Shown piece by piece: positions 8,747 to 16,840 of a DNA stretch of 64,000 bases. The translations under genes were made by a program, and so were the position numbers. The stretch is from Aliivibrio sp. 1S175. Lineage in GTDB: Bacteria > Pseudomonadota > Gammaproteobacteria > Enterobacterales > Vibrionaceae. The notes below the pieces were generated by a model that searched no databases, had not been told where the DNA came from, and saw only the letters and a program-made list of their open reading frames with translations. The stretch's first letter is position 1, and each line of letters begins with the position of its first letter. The stretch spans positions 44,850-108,849 of the forward strand of contig NZ_MAJS01000018.1 of NCBI RefSeq assembly GCF_001690985.1. The letters run 5' to 3'.

Positions 8747-9405
8747 AAGCTTCTAATTTTTTTAGCTAATTTATCTTCAGGGCCAACAATAATTAGAATG
8801 TCTCCTATCTCTAACACTTTACTGTGCTCTGGTGCACTCTCTATTTCAGGACCTCGTTTAAGGGCTAAAATCTTCACATCCGACATTTGGCAGAAATCTA
8901 GTTGATCGAGCGATTTCCCCATGTTCTTACCACCAACCACAATTTCAGTCATTGCAAGGCCGCTACCCAGTTGGTGAAATTCAAATACACGCTTATCCAA
9001 CATTTTTCTTGCAACACGGATGCCCATGTCTCTTTCTGGCAAAATTATATGGTCTGCGCCAATTTTAGTTAAAATCTTAGCGTGAAATTTATCGTTCGCT
9101 TTTACCCATACCGTTTTAACACCGGCTTCTTTTAATACTAACGTCGTCAATATACTCGCGTTAATATCAGAACCAATGGCAACCATGACCATATCGTACT
9201 CATCAAGCTTTAATTCTGAGATGGTTTCTTCATTAGCGCAATTAGCCACGATTGCAGTAGAAACAAAGTCAGTGGCCTTTTTTACTCGCTCTTCATTTAT
9301 ATCAATAGCAAGCACTTGTGAACCATATTGATGCAACTCTTCACAAACGGTTAATCCAAAACGGCCTAAACCTATTACTGCGTATTGTTTATTTTTTGCT
9401 TTCAT
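8743..9405 (-). CDS. ktrA: K+ uptake regulatory subunit KtrA
   Basis: This 220-aa cytosolic protein has an N-terminal RCK_N Rossmann domain (VIGLGRFGLTV nucleotide-binding loop, acidic LAIDI strand end) and a C-terminal RCK_C domain ending with GDILIIVGPEDKL. It gates KtrB in response to nucleotides. The ATG at 9405 (MKAKNKQ) is chosen over the GTG at 9414, because it gives the usual family length and an AAGTGAG lies at workable spacing. Its stop overlaps the ktrB start, so the two are translationally coupled. Confidence 0.93.
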   Translation of the reverse strand: MKAKNKQYAVIGLGRFGLTVCEELHQYGSQVLAIDINEERVKKATDFVSTAIVANCANEETISELKLDEYDMVMVAIGSDINASILTTLVLKEAGVKTVWVKANDKFHAKILTKIGADHIILPERDMGIRVARKMLDKRVFEFHQLGSGLAMTEIVVGGKNMGKSLDQLDFCQMSDVKILALKRGPEIESAPEHSKVLEIGDILIIVGPEDKLAKKIRSL

Positions 9406-9563
9406 CAAATTCACTCACTTATTTATTATGATAATAAATTACCTTTGGCATCATCCCCCTAGAAGGTAATAAGTTCAATCTAATTGAGAATTAAGGATAA
9501 GGAAACTAAACCTATGTATTAAAGCTAAGACCACTTACAAAAGGTTGCGATTGCCCAATCACT

Positions 9564-9581
9564 TTCAACAATTTTAGTTAT
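9564..9581 (+). repeat. 18-bp direct repeat, copy 1, upstream of deoD
   Basis: TTCAACAATTTTAGTTAT occurs here and again, identical, at 9681-9698. Copy 1 is followed by CAATATTGAA, so TTCAA and TTGAA half-sites face each other. This is a likely operator for a repressor of deoD, possibly the SorC-type protein encoded two genes downstream. Confidence 0.65.
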
Positions 9582-9612
9582 CAATATTGAAAATAATGTA
9601 GTTTCAACAAGA

Positions 9613-9634
9613 AAATGTGACATTAATCTCATGA
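9613..9634 (+). promoter_or_regulatory. CRP-like site upstream of deoD
   Basis: AAATGTGA-CATTAA-TCTCATGA matches the CRP core TGTGA-N6-TCACA with a single mismatch in the core. It is centred about 83 bases upstream of the start inferred from the TATACT element. In E. coli the deo genes are CRP-activated, so the same is inferred here. Confidence 0.5.
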
Positions 9635-9680
9635 CACCTTAAAATATAGGCTTAAAATAGCTACATATCGAACAAAACCG

Positions 9681-9698
9681 TTCAACAATTTTAGTTAT
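9681..9698 (+). repeat. 18-bp direct repeat, copy 2, over the deoD promoter
   Basis: This is an identical copy of the repeat at 9564-9581, 117 bp away. It overlaps the TATACT -10-like element, and the preceding CGAACAAAACCG supplies an opposed GAAC/GTTC half-site. The position suits repression, and two distant copies suggest DNA looping. Confidence 0.65.
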
Positions 9699-9737
9699 AC
9701 TGAATTTAATTTCAACTTTTAGACTGGAGACCTTATT

Positions 9738-10448
9738 ATGGCTACCCCACACATTAATGCACAAGTTGGTGATTTCGCAGAAACAGTTTTAATGCCTGGA
9801 GATCCATTACGCGCAAAATTCATTGCTGAAAACTTCTTAGAAGACGTAACGCAAGTATGTGATGTTCGTAATATGTTTGGTTACACTGGTACTTACAAAG
9901 GAAAAAAAGTGTCGGTAATGGGTCACGGCATGGGGATTCCATCTTGTTGTATCTATGTTCATGAGCTAATCGCAGAATTCGGCGTGAAAAACGTAATTCG
10001 TGTTGGTAGCTGTGGCGCAGTGCATGATGACGTTAAATTAATGGACGTCGTTATTGGTATGGGTGCATCGACTGATTCAAAAGTAAACCGTATTCGTTTC
10101 AACAACCACGACTTCGCAGCTATCGCTGATTTCGGTTTGTTAGAAACGGCTGTTGCTCAAGCGCGTGAGTTAAACGTACCTGTGAAAGTAGGTAATGTAT
10201 TCTCTGCTGACCTTTTCTACTCTCCAGAAGCTGATCTGTTCGACAAAATGGAAAAATTAGGCATTCTTGGTGTTGATATGGAAGCCGCAGGGATTTATGG
10301 TGTAGCCGCTGATTTAGGCGCAAAAGCCCTAACAATTCTAACGGTTTCAGACCATATTAAACGTGGTGAAAAACTAAGCTCTGAAGATCGTCAAAAATCA
10401 TTCAATGACATGATGACGGTTGCATTAGAAACAGCGATTAAATTGTAA
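9738..10448 (+). CDS. deoD: Purine nucleoside phosphorylase DeoD
   Basis: This 236-aa enzyme phosphorolyses purine (deoxy)ribonucleosides to base and (deoxy)ribose 1-phosphate in salvage. It has the trimeric/hexameric PNP-family landmarks [15 protein letters not shown], the GHGMGIPS phosphate loop, EAAGIYG (ribose-binding Met-Glu of VDMEAAG) and the SDH catalytic aspartate in LTVSDHI. The length equals that of E. coli-type DeoD. It stands apart from deoA, deoB and deoC here and is likely a second, stand-alone copy, as many Vibrios have. A transposase-like gene and a SorC regulator follow it closely. Confidence 0.95.
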   Translation: MATPHINAQVGDFAETVLMPGDPLRAKFIAENFLEDVTQVCDVRNMFGYTGTYKGKKVSVMGHGMGIPSCCIYVHELIAEFGVKNVIRVGSCGAVHDDVKLMDVVIGMGASTDSKVNRIRFNNHDFAAIADFGLLETAVAQARELNVPVKVGNVFSADLFYSPEADLFDKMEKLGILGVDMEAAGIYGVAADLGAKALTILTVSDHIKRGEKLSSEDRQKSFNDMMTVALETAIKL

Positions 10449-10502
10449 TCATGTTTGCGCCAGTATATAAAACTGGCGCTTAAAATCTATAAGGGGTGTC
10501 TA

Positions 10503-11972
10503 GTGCCGACCGAAAAACTGCCGTTGGCTGCTAAAGGGTTACAACTCAATTTTTGTAAAACATTGGCGTGTGACAATTTTGGTAATAGCGATGAACAACA
10601 TTATTTAGTTCAACGTACTAACCCTAAGCGACCTGCATTAGTTTGCCGGAAATGTGGCGCTTTTCCTCCCTTAATCAATAATAATGAAGTATTGAATGAA
10701 CTGGCACGTCAGCGTACTGTGCAGTCTCACTCGTTACCTTCTTGTAATAACCCTGCCTGCGACCATCTTGGTCTTGATGTATTAACTCATCGCGAACTTT
10801 ACCATGCGTTTGGTTACAGTGGTGACCGTCAACGTTATCGTTGTAAGTCTTGTGCATCAACCTTTGTTGACAAGTGGTCAGGAGAGAATCAAAAAAGTCT
10901 CATCCAACAAAAGATTTTAGGTTTTTTATTTACGGGTTATTCGGTACGTGAAATTTGCCGACGATTACATATAAATCCTAAGACCTTTTACGATCATATA
11001 AATCAAATCGCTAATCGTTGTCGCCGTCATATGTCTTTGTTTGACACAAGATTGCAGCACGACAGAACAGAAATACAACTGGCGTCCAATGCCACCCCAT
11101 TACAACCGTTAAGTAATAACGGTGTTTTTTGGTATACGACAGTGGAAATGAATTCGGGTTATGTTATCGCTCAGCATATTAATTATTCTGAATGCGATAA
11201 TCCAGGCACTCAATCGGATCACGACCCTTTTAATGATGAAGCTCAATTCTTACCTAATACCTTCATTGGTGAGGCTAACTCACAGCCAACACTCGCTTCA
11301 AATTCAATCTTTAAACGAGTAGATAATAAGTATCAAGAAATTTTAGCCAGAGCAAATGTAGAAGATCCTCTTGGCAATTATGTTTCTTTAAATTACCCAT
11401 CAAAAGGAGCGATAATTCGACCTCCTTATACTTCATACGCTCATTTTTTAGAAATACAGCAAGCATTCTCACATTGTGATTCTATTGAAATTTATATGCC
11501 ACAAGAACCCATGCTGCGCTCTGCAGCAATGTCTGTCTTTTTAAAACGCATTCAAGAAAATAGCATTGATTTATTATACGTAACTCAAGATAGCGCATTT
11601 CCTCTTGAAGAGAGTGGAAAGAAAATTGATATCCATTTAGTTGGTTGGTGGCGTGACCGTTGGGCATTTACTGAAGTTAACGAACAACATAAAGGGATCT
11701 GCCATCTTAATGGGGCTGAGAACAATGAGGTTTATTGGTTAAAACGTGCTTCTGCAACAACAGCAAAAGACTATCAAGACCGCTTCTATACCCAATTTAC
11801 GAGTTTAGTTGATGAGCCTAGACGAAAATTACGTCCAGCGAGTTTACTTCCACTACTCGATATATTCAGATCATGGCATAATCTATGCCATCAAGATAAA
11901 TTTGGCATCACGCCAGCACAAAAATTAGGGTTGATTTCTAAACCAATCACTCTTGCAGAATTATTAAGTTAG
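10503..11972 (+). CDS. Transposase-like protein with two zinc ribbons, unknown function
   Basis: This 489-aa protein starts with GTG at 10503 after an AAGGGG at 6-base spacing; the longer TTG start at 10455 lacks such a site. The N-terminus carries two copies of one zinc-ribbon layout, C18-x4-C23...C48-x2-C51 and C81-x4-C86...C114-x2-C117, like the DNA-binding part of IS1-type transposases. A helix-turn-helix follows (GYSVREICRRLHINPKTFYDHI). The C-terminal 250 residues resemble a transposase core in feel (WWRDRWAFTEVNEQHKG, then LRPASLLPLLDIFRSWHNL), but no clear DDE triad or terminal repeats were found. It sits 54 bases after deoD and 8 bases before the regulator gene, so it looks domesticated rather than mobile. 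Confidence 0.65.
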   Translation: MPTEKLPLAAKGLQLNFCKTLACDNFGNSDEQHYLVQRTNPKRPALVCRKCGAFPPLINNNEVLNELARQRTVQSHSLPSCNNPACDHLGLDVLTHRELYHAFGYSGDRQRYRCKSCASTFVDKWSGENQKSLIQQKILGFLFTGYSVREICRRLHINPKTFYDHINQIANRCRRHMSLFDTRLQHDRTEIQLASNATPLQPLSNNGVFWYTTVEMNSGYVIAQHINYSECDNPGTQSDHDPFNDEAQFLPNTFIGEANSQPTLASNSIFKRVDNKYQEILARANVEDPLGNYVSLNYPSKGAIIRPPYTSYAHFLEIQQAFSHCDSIEIYMPQEPMLRSAAMSVFLKRIQENSIDLLYVTQDSAFPLEESGKKIDIHLVGWWRDRWAFTEVNEQHKGICHLNGAENNEVYWLKRASATTAKDYQDRFYTQFTSLVDEPRRKLRPASLLPLLDIFRSWHNLCHQDKFGITPAQKLGLISKPITLAELLS

Positions 11973-11980
11973 GACAAGCT

Positions 11981-12958
11981 ATGACCCTATTGCCTTCTCA
12001 AGATCAAACCGAAAATACAGATATGCTCACTGAAATAGCGATCCTTTATTATCAAGAAGGAGCGACTCAGGAAGAGATATCAAAGAAATTTGGTTTATCT
12101 CGTGCCAAAGTCGGTCGTATGTTAAGAAAAGCACGAGAAGAAGGCATTGTAGAAATAACAGTAAAATTCCATCCCGTTTACAGTGCTCAACTAGAGCAAA
12201 AACTGGTTGAAAAGTTTAATTTAAAACGAGCTCTTATTACCTTAGATCAACCCAATACTAACGAACAACGTAAACAAGTTGCCGCATTAGTCAGTTCTTA
12301 TTTAAACAATAACTTACAAGACGACATGGCGGTCGCTGTAGGTCAGGGACAAAATGTGGCTGCGGTTGCAGACCATGCAGGTATTGTCTCTCACCGTAAT
12401 GCTCGTTTTGTTTCTGCTATTGGTGGAACTCACCGCAGCGGTGACATTATTAATGCTGATCACATTTGTCGTAGATTAGCAAAAAAATACGGTGGCAGCA
12501 GTGAAACCTTATATGCTCCTGCTTATGTTAATGACCCAAGTTTACGCTCTGCTTTTATGGAACATAGCACAATAAAAGAAACCTTAAACCAAGCTCGTAA
12601 AGCGGAATTTGCACTCGTTGGAATTGGTGATATGGATGAAAACAGCCATATGGTTAAGCTGGGATTTTTTACACCAAAAGAATTTGTTGAAGCTCGCTTA
12701 AATGATGGCATTGTGGGTGATATTGGTGGTTTTGATTTCTTTAAGCTAGACGGAACAAACGCAGATACGCTGATGCGTGGCCGAGTTATTGGGCTTGAAA
12801 TGGAAGACCTACGCCAAATATCTAATGTTATTGCAATGGCAAGTGAGAGTCGTAAGGCACTCTCTATTATGGGGGCATTACGAACAGGGGTTATCGATGT
12901 GCTTGCTACCAGCGTAAGTTGTGCAATGGCGTTACTTAACCTCGCTGAAAACGAATAG
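11981..12958 (+). CDS. SorC-family (Bacillus DeoR-like) transcriptional regulator
   Basis: The product has 325 aa. An N-terminal helix-turn-helix (TQEEISKKFGLSRAKVGRMLRKA) is followed by the sugar-binding SorC domain (LVGIGDMDENSHM and GRVIGLEMEDLRQI are typical ligand-pocket blocks). Such proteins bind phosphosugars and control sugar or nucleoside catabolism; the B. subtilis deoxyribonucleoside regulator DeoR is in this family. Its place in a deoD cluster suggests it responds to a deoxyribose phosphate and acts on the repeats upstream of deoD; that is inference. The ATG has an AGGACA ribosome binding site overlapping the previous stop region. Confidence 0.85.
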   Translation: MTLLPSQDQTENTDMLTEIAILYYQEGATQEEISKKFGLSRAKVGRMLRKAREEGIVEITVKFHPVYSAQLEQKLVEKFNLKRALITLDQPNTNEQRKQVAALVSSYLNNNLQDDMAVAVGQGQNVAAVADHAGIVSHRNARFVSAIGGTHRSGDIINADHICRRLAKKYGGSSETLYAPAYVNDPSLRSAFMEHSTIKETLNQARKAEFALVGIGDMDENSHMVKLGFFTPKEFVEARLNDGIVGDIGGFDFFKLDGTNADTLMRGRVIGLEMEDLRQISNVIAMASESRKALSIMGALRTGVIDVLATSVSCAMALLNLAENE

Positions 12959-13022
12959 TCCCTCTTTTAATATTTATCGGCACTTCTCTTATTAACTAGA
13001 TCGCACATCTAGAAAATAGTTC

Positions 13023-13060
13023 GTGACATCAATAGATTAGCCATATTATATTGATGTCAC
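13023..13060. repeat. 12-bp perfect inverted repeat before the TPR/GGDEF operon
   Basis: GTGACATCAATA (13023-13034) pairs exactly with TATTGATGTCAC (13049-13060) around a 14-nt spacer. The right arm ends 4 bases before the AAGGAAGAG ribosome binding site of the next gene. It could be an operator, or in RNA a stable hairpin controlling ribosome access. There is no T run. Confidence 0.7.
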
Positions 13061-13078
13061 TAACAAGGAAGAGTCATA

Positions 13079-14548
13079 GTGAAACAATCGAAAGATCAAA
13101 TCATCTCCCAACTCAAAGCATTAGAGTTAATCATTGAAGTTGATACAGAAAAAGTAAAACAAGATGCCGAGCAATTTTTATTGCTTTCAGAAAAAATTCA
13201 TTTCAAAGATGGTATTGCCTACTCAAAACTCATTATCTCAACAGCACATTGGCATTTAATGCAATACCATGCTGGCTTTAAAATAGCCAAAGAGTTATTG
13301 CATCTCCATCAAGAGCTTGAAAATGACGATTTACTCCCTACAATTTTACACACGCTAGCTCTTCATTCATGGGGACAGGCAAAGCTATTTTCAGCTCAGC
13401 AATTTTGGATAAGAGCATTAGAGCAGGCTTCTCTATTAGGTGATAACGAGATTGAAATTGAATCTCTTATTGGTCTTGGTAACATCTGGCGAATGACGAA
13501 TCGTCTTTCAGAAGCCAATTCAACTCATTCAATAGCAGCACAAAGAGCTAACTATTATCGGATCTCTCACTTAGAAGCGAAAGCATACATTTTACAAGCA
13601 TGGGATAATTATTTATTACATGATTTTCAAGCAATGCTACCTATACTATTGAAAGCAGAACAGTTACTTACTCATAATACAAACCTGACTTGGAAAGCTG
13701 AAATTTATGATTTTAGAGGGCTAGCCTTTCTTGGCTTAAACGATTTAAACTCAGCCCTACAATGTTGCAGTTTTGCTCATCAAATTGCACTGCAACATAA
13801 TCTTATTTGGATGAAGGCCCATTCGGCAATTAGCTTAGCCCGAATTTCTTCTGCGCAATCGCATTTTGATAATGCTTATGATTTATTAACAGACGCTGAA
13901 GTCATCGCTCAACAATTTGATAACGGTGAACTTCGATCTCAAATATGCCTTGAGCAATCACGAATTGCTGAGCTAACAAAAGATTATGAACACGCGTTAT
14001 ATTCCTATAAGCGTTATCGTCAATACGAAATAATGTTACTTCAAGAGCAATCAAATTGCTTAGGTCGCGACAAAACAAGCAGCTCTAAAGAACAATTAGA
14101 TTTGCGTGCCCAAAAATTAATCAACCGTATCGAAATTCAATTAGAGTTTAACAGCATATCTTCGCTGACCTATTTATTACCTTTAGATAAATGGACCCAA
14201 AATATTCAATCTATATTGTCTAACTCTCTAAACAGTGATTATCACTTGATAACGATAATGGATCCTTCTGAAGACAAAATAAACAATCTTCTTCTACTCG
14301 GTCATCATTACTGCAAGCACGGCGATAGTATTACTCGTTTAAGTAATACAGAAATCGTTCTATTAATTAATGAAAACGAGCAAAGAACAAAAGACATTTC
14401 ACACTCTTTATCTGCTTTATTTACTTCTTATCCATGGTATCGATATTCATTAAATGCATCAGTACCAACAATCCGTAATTTTAGTTTGCATGACATATCA
14501 ACCCACCCTATTTTATCTCACATGCATATAGAGACCCCTTATGGATAA
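13079..14548 (+). CDS. TPR protein with a degenerate GGDEF domain
   Basis: This 489-aa cytosolic protein has no signal peptide or membrane helix. Residues about 40-330 are a run of tetratricopeptide-like helices. The C-terminal 150 residues align by eye with the GGDEF domain of the next protein: YHLITIMDPSEDKIN corresponds to YQLLVIDIDDFKSIN, and RLSNTEIVLLI to RYGGEEFIIII. The catalytic GGEEF is replaced by SNTEI (422-426), so cyclase activity should be lost. It starts with GTG after AAGGAAGAG and overlaps the active partner by 8 bases. It probably arose by tandem duplication and may regulate the partner. Confidence 0.75.
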   Translation: MKQSKDQIISQLKALELIIEVDTEKVKQDAEQFLLLSEKIHFKDGIAYSKLIISTAHWHLMQYHAGFKIAKELLHLHQELENDDLLPTILHTLALHSWGQAKLFSAQQFWIRALEQASLLGDNEIEIESLIGLGNIWRMTNRLSEANSTHSIAAQRANYYRISHLEAKAYILQAWDNYLLHDFQAMLPILLKAEQLLTHNTNLTWKAEIYDFRGLAFLGLNDLNSALQCCSFAHQIALQHNLIWMKAHSAISLARISSAQSHFDNAYDLLTDAEVIAQQFDNGELRSQICLEQSRIAELTKDYEHALYSYKRYRQYEIMLLQEQSNCLGRDKTSSSKEQLDLRAQKLINRIEIQLEFNSISSLTYLLPLDKWTQNIQSILSNSLNSDYHLITIMDPSEDKINNLLLLGHHYCKHGDSITRLSNTEIVLLINENEQRTKDISHSLSALFTSYPWYRYSLNASVPTIRNFSLHDISTHPILSHMHIETPYG

Positions 14549-16124
14549 CCTTTTAGCTCGCATAGCGGAAGAAAATATCAATCTGATAGAGTTAAATCCT
14601 CAACAGTCTTTAACCGTTTGGTGTTTCGTAGCTGAACATTTTGCTCAATCAGACACAGAGAAAGCCTATGCTCTTTTGATGTGTTCTGAATTTGAAGTGC
14701 AATCTAATCAAATAAAAAACAGTATCTTGCACTTACAACGAGCTTTGTTACTTTTATCTTTACCGCAAGATTTTGAGTTAATGTTAAAGATATACTCGGC
14801 ACTTAGCTATCGATACACCGACATCGGAGAATATCAGAAGGCTTTTGAGCATTTATATTCTTTATCCAAATTAGCCGTTGAATATGGCGATAATGAATTT
14901 TATATTCAGTCCATTTTAGGTCTCGGTAATTTATGTTCTATTTATGGCGACCATCTCAAAGCCTTACGTTACTACCAAAAATTAGACGCGCTTAGTTCAA
15001 GTATTAAAAGCAATAACCTATCTTTACGTTATAGACTCTATACCGTTGCATGCCTATTAGATTTAAACCGTTTATCAAAAGCTAAAGAGATATTAGCAGA
15101 GTGCCAACTCATTCAATCTGTTTCAGATGATTGGCAACTTATCGCTCAAGTTAAGCTGTATTCAGCAAAACTATTAAGATTAAAAAAATCACCACAAAGC
15201 GCTTTAAATCAATTGGTTACATTTCGCAGAGAGCAATCCAACATCCATAATTATCCGTGGTTAAATAAGCTATTTTCAATTGAAACTGCGTATTGCTTAA
15301 TACAACTGCAACGGGGTGAATTGGCTGATGTTATAATTTCACATCAATTAAAAATCACCCAAAAATATTCACAAGGTTATTATATTCGTCAATTACTTGA
15401 TGTGAAAAGTGATGCTCTGGCTAGTTGTAACAATTTCTCGGAGGCATTACATTGCGAAAAAGAAGCACACACACTGACTGTAAATATCATAAGAAACTTT
15501 CCTATTAACGAGCTAGGTAGCCAGTCATTAAGGCGCTTAACTCGTTTAGAGTTGCAGTTACGTTTAAATATTTCTGAATCTGAAAATATCAAATTAAAAA
15601 AAGTATCTGACCAGCAAAAAGACACTGTAGCTAAGCTACAACAAGATGTCTTTCATGATAGCCTTACAAAACTATTTAATCGTCGCTGGTTTGAAACGAC
15701 CTTCATTAAAGAAATAAAACCATTTCTTAAAAAATATCAATTATTAGTGATTGATATTGATGATTTCAAATCAATAAATGATGAATATTCACACTTAACG
15801 GGAGATGTGGTTTTAAAAATAGTTGGTCAAATTTTAAAAGAGAGTATAGACCCGTCACACTATATAGCTCGTTATGGTGGTGAAGAATTTATCATTATTA
15901 TCGACTCTAATAATGACGAAAATGGCAAAGAAATTGCTGAATTCTGTCGAGTTGCCATTGCCGATTATAATTGGAAAAATACGCTGAATGACCGAATGTT
16001 AACAATAAGCATCGGCCTAACGAAAAGCATAAAAAATGAAGATTACAAAGCGACATTCTTGCGAGCTGATAAAGCACTATATCAAGCAAAACGCTCAGGA
16101 AAAAATAAAGTGTGTATTTACTAA
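14541..16124 (+). CDS. TPR-containing diguanylate cyclase
   Basis: This 527-aa cytosolic protein has TPR-like repeats through about residue 320 (for example YTDIGEYQKAFEHLYSLSKL and CSIYGDHLKALRYYQKL), a coiled linker, and a C-terminal GGDEF domain. The active-site loop is GGEEF at 445-449, with the upstream metal-binding VIDIDDFKSIND and DSLTKLFNRRWF. No RxxD inhibitory site is seen five residues before the loop. It makes the second messenger c-di-GMP, with the TPR part likely sensing a protein or peptide. The start overlaps the upstream pseudo-GGDEF gene by 8 bases and a terminator follows. Confidence 0.9.
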   Translation: MDNLLARIAEENINLIELNPQQSLTVWCFVAEHFAQSDTEKAYALLMCSEFEVQSNQIKNSILHLQRALLLLSLPQDFELMLKIYSALSYRYTDIGEYQKAFEHLYSLSKLAVEYGDNEFYIQSILGLGNLCSIYGDHLKALRYYQKLDALSSSIKSNNLSLRYRLYTVACLLDLNRLSKAKEILAECQLIQSVSDDWQLIAQVKLYSAKLLRLKKSPQSALNQLVTFRREQSNIHNYPWLNKLFSIETAYCLIQLQRGELADVIISHQLKITQKYSQGYYIRQLLDVKSDALASCNNFSEALHCEKEAHTLTVNIIRNFPINELGSQSLRRLTRLELQLRLNISESENIKLKKVSDQQKDTVAKLQQDVFHDSLTKLFNRRWFETTFIKEIKPFLKKYQLLVIDIDDFKSINDEYSHLTGDVVLKIVGQILKESIDPSHYIARYGGEEFIIIIDSNNDENGKEIAEFCRVAIADYNWKNTLNDRMLTISIGLTKSIKNEDYKATFLRADKALYQAKRSGKNKVCIY

Positions 16125-16141
16125 AATGTCGTAATCATAAT

Positions 16142-16167
16142 AAAAGCCAGCATAAATGCTGGCTTTT
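16142..16167. terminator. Bidirectional terminator
   Basis: AAAAGCCAGC pairs with GCTGGCTTTT around a 6-nt loop. It lies between the diguanylate cyclase gene and the convergent 63-aa gene. Confidence 0.88.
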
Positions 16168-16180
16168 ACTTTATAAACAC

Positions 16181-16372
16181 TTAACGATATAGACCTAGAT
16201 CTTTTTGTAAATGTTCTGATAATTCTGAAGAGTAATATGTCGAATTTACTTGGCCTTTACCAAATAAAACATCAACAAAATGAGCAATCAATCCTTTGAT
16301 AGTTACTGAATAGGCCTTCTTTTCCAAAGAAGAAGTAGCGATGTTATTAACGTTCATTGCTGCTTGTGCCAT
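16181..16372 (-). CDS. 63-aa protein of unknown function
   Basis: This is a small basic/hydrophobic protein with a central segment VTIKGLIAHFVDVLFGKG that could form an amphipathic helix, and a charged tail ending HLQKDLGLYR. A good AAGTGAGG ribosome binding site precedes the ATG, and a shared terminator follows the stop. Its leader contains a long 12-bp stem closed by a U run (16386-16452), so expression may be controlled at RNA level. I do not recognise the family. Confidence 0.65.
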   Translation of the reverse strand: MAQAAMNVNNIATSSLEKKAYSVTIKGLIAHFVDVLFGKGQVNSTYYSSELSEHLQKDLGLYR

Positions 16373-16660
16373 GATTGCCTCACTTAAAAAGTCATTTAAT
16401 GTTTGATGCCGAGATAATAAAACTAAATTTACGGCTCAAAAAATGACTTTTTCTCCAAACTAACATTAGTTTTTCTAATGCTAATGTTTCTCTTTACTTT
16501 AAGCAAATTAAATAACTATTTATTCATATAGCGCTACACCAGGCGAATAAAAACCAAAATAACATATATTTAACACTAGAGATCTGCATATAACTTTTTA
16601 ATATAACCCACTAACAAAAAAGTAAGATAAGTTTTACTATTGCTATATTCAGCATAATGT
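16373..16660. other. Gene-free stretch upstream of the 63-aa gene
   Basis: Apart from the leader structure at 16386-16452, the stretch contains AACATTAG/CTAATGTT at 16462-16488, with an alternative nested CATTAG-TTTTT-CTAATG pairing, and AT-rich sequence. No ORF with a ribosome binding site was seen. It probably holds the leftward promoter of the 63-aa gene. Confidence 0.45.
16386..16452 (-). promoter_or_regulatory. Structured leader with terminator-like stem before the 63-aa gene
   Basis: On the minus strand AAAAAGTCATTT pairs perfectly with AAATGACTTTTT (12 bp). Inside, TGA-GCCG pairs with CGGC-A-TCA, leaving one bulged base. The outer stem ends in a U5 run that abuts the AAGTGAGG ribosome binding site of the 63-aa gene. 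This is the layout of an attenuator or an RNA-based switch. It matches no riboswitch class I know. Confidence 0.5.
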
Positions 16661-16692
16661 AAAAAGCTCTCTAACTAATCAGAGAGCTTTTT
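16661..16692 (-). terminator. Rho-independent terminator after the 29-codon ORF
   Basis: AAAAAGCTCTCT pairs with AGAGAGCTTTTT, 12 bp around an 8-nt loop, with a T run on both sides. On the minus strand it begins one base after the stop of the small ORF at 16694-16783. Confidence 0.85.
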
Positions 16693-16693
16693 G

Positions 16694-16783
16694 TTATCCA
16701 GAAAACTGAACAAAATATGCAATAACAGCCCAAGCAAAAAACCAAATCACGACTAAAAGTCGATCAGACCAATCACTACTCAT
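16694..16783 (-). CDS. 29-aa single-span membrane peptide
   Basis: This short ORF reads MSSDWSDRLLVVIWFFAWAV and then nine further residues (IAYFVQFSG) before TAA. A polar N-terminus is followed by about 18 hydrophobic, tryptophan-rich residues, the profile of a single-span small membrane protein such as the CydX or YnhF class, though I see no direct match. A TAGG ribosome binding site lies 6 bases before the ATG, and a strong terminator begins one base after the stop. It lies 57 bases downstream of the nucleotidase gene on the same strand and may be cotranscribed with it. Confidence 0.6.
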   Translation of the reverse strand: MSSDWSDRLLVVIWFFAWAVIAYFVQFSG

Positions 16784-16840
16784 AACTAACCTATTAACTT
16801 AATTAACAATCCATACAAGATTTAGCAAATTTTATGCCAA

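Larger units (their letters stand above)
9406..9737. other. 332-bp divergent control region between ktrA and deoD
   Basis: No ORF is supported. The region carries two perfect 18-bp direct repeats and a CRP-like site between them (listed separately), and a TATACT -10-like hexamer at 9696-9701 overlapping the second repeat. The left 150 bases should hold the ktrAB promoter, but no confident element was picked out. Confidence 0.6.

Noticed and set aside
10503..11972. Active insertion sequence
   Set aside because: No terminal inverted repeats or target duplications were found; the gene has tight operon-like spacing to deoD and the regulator.
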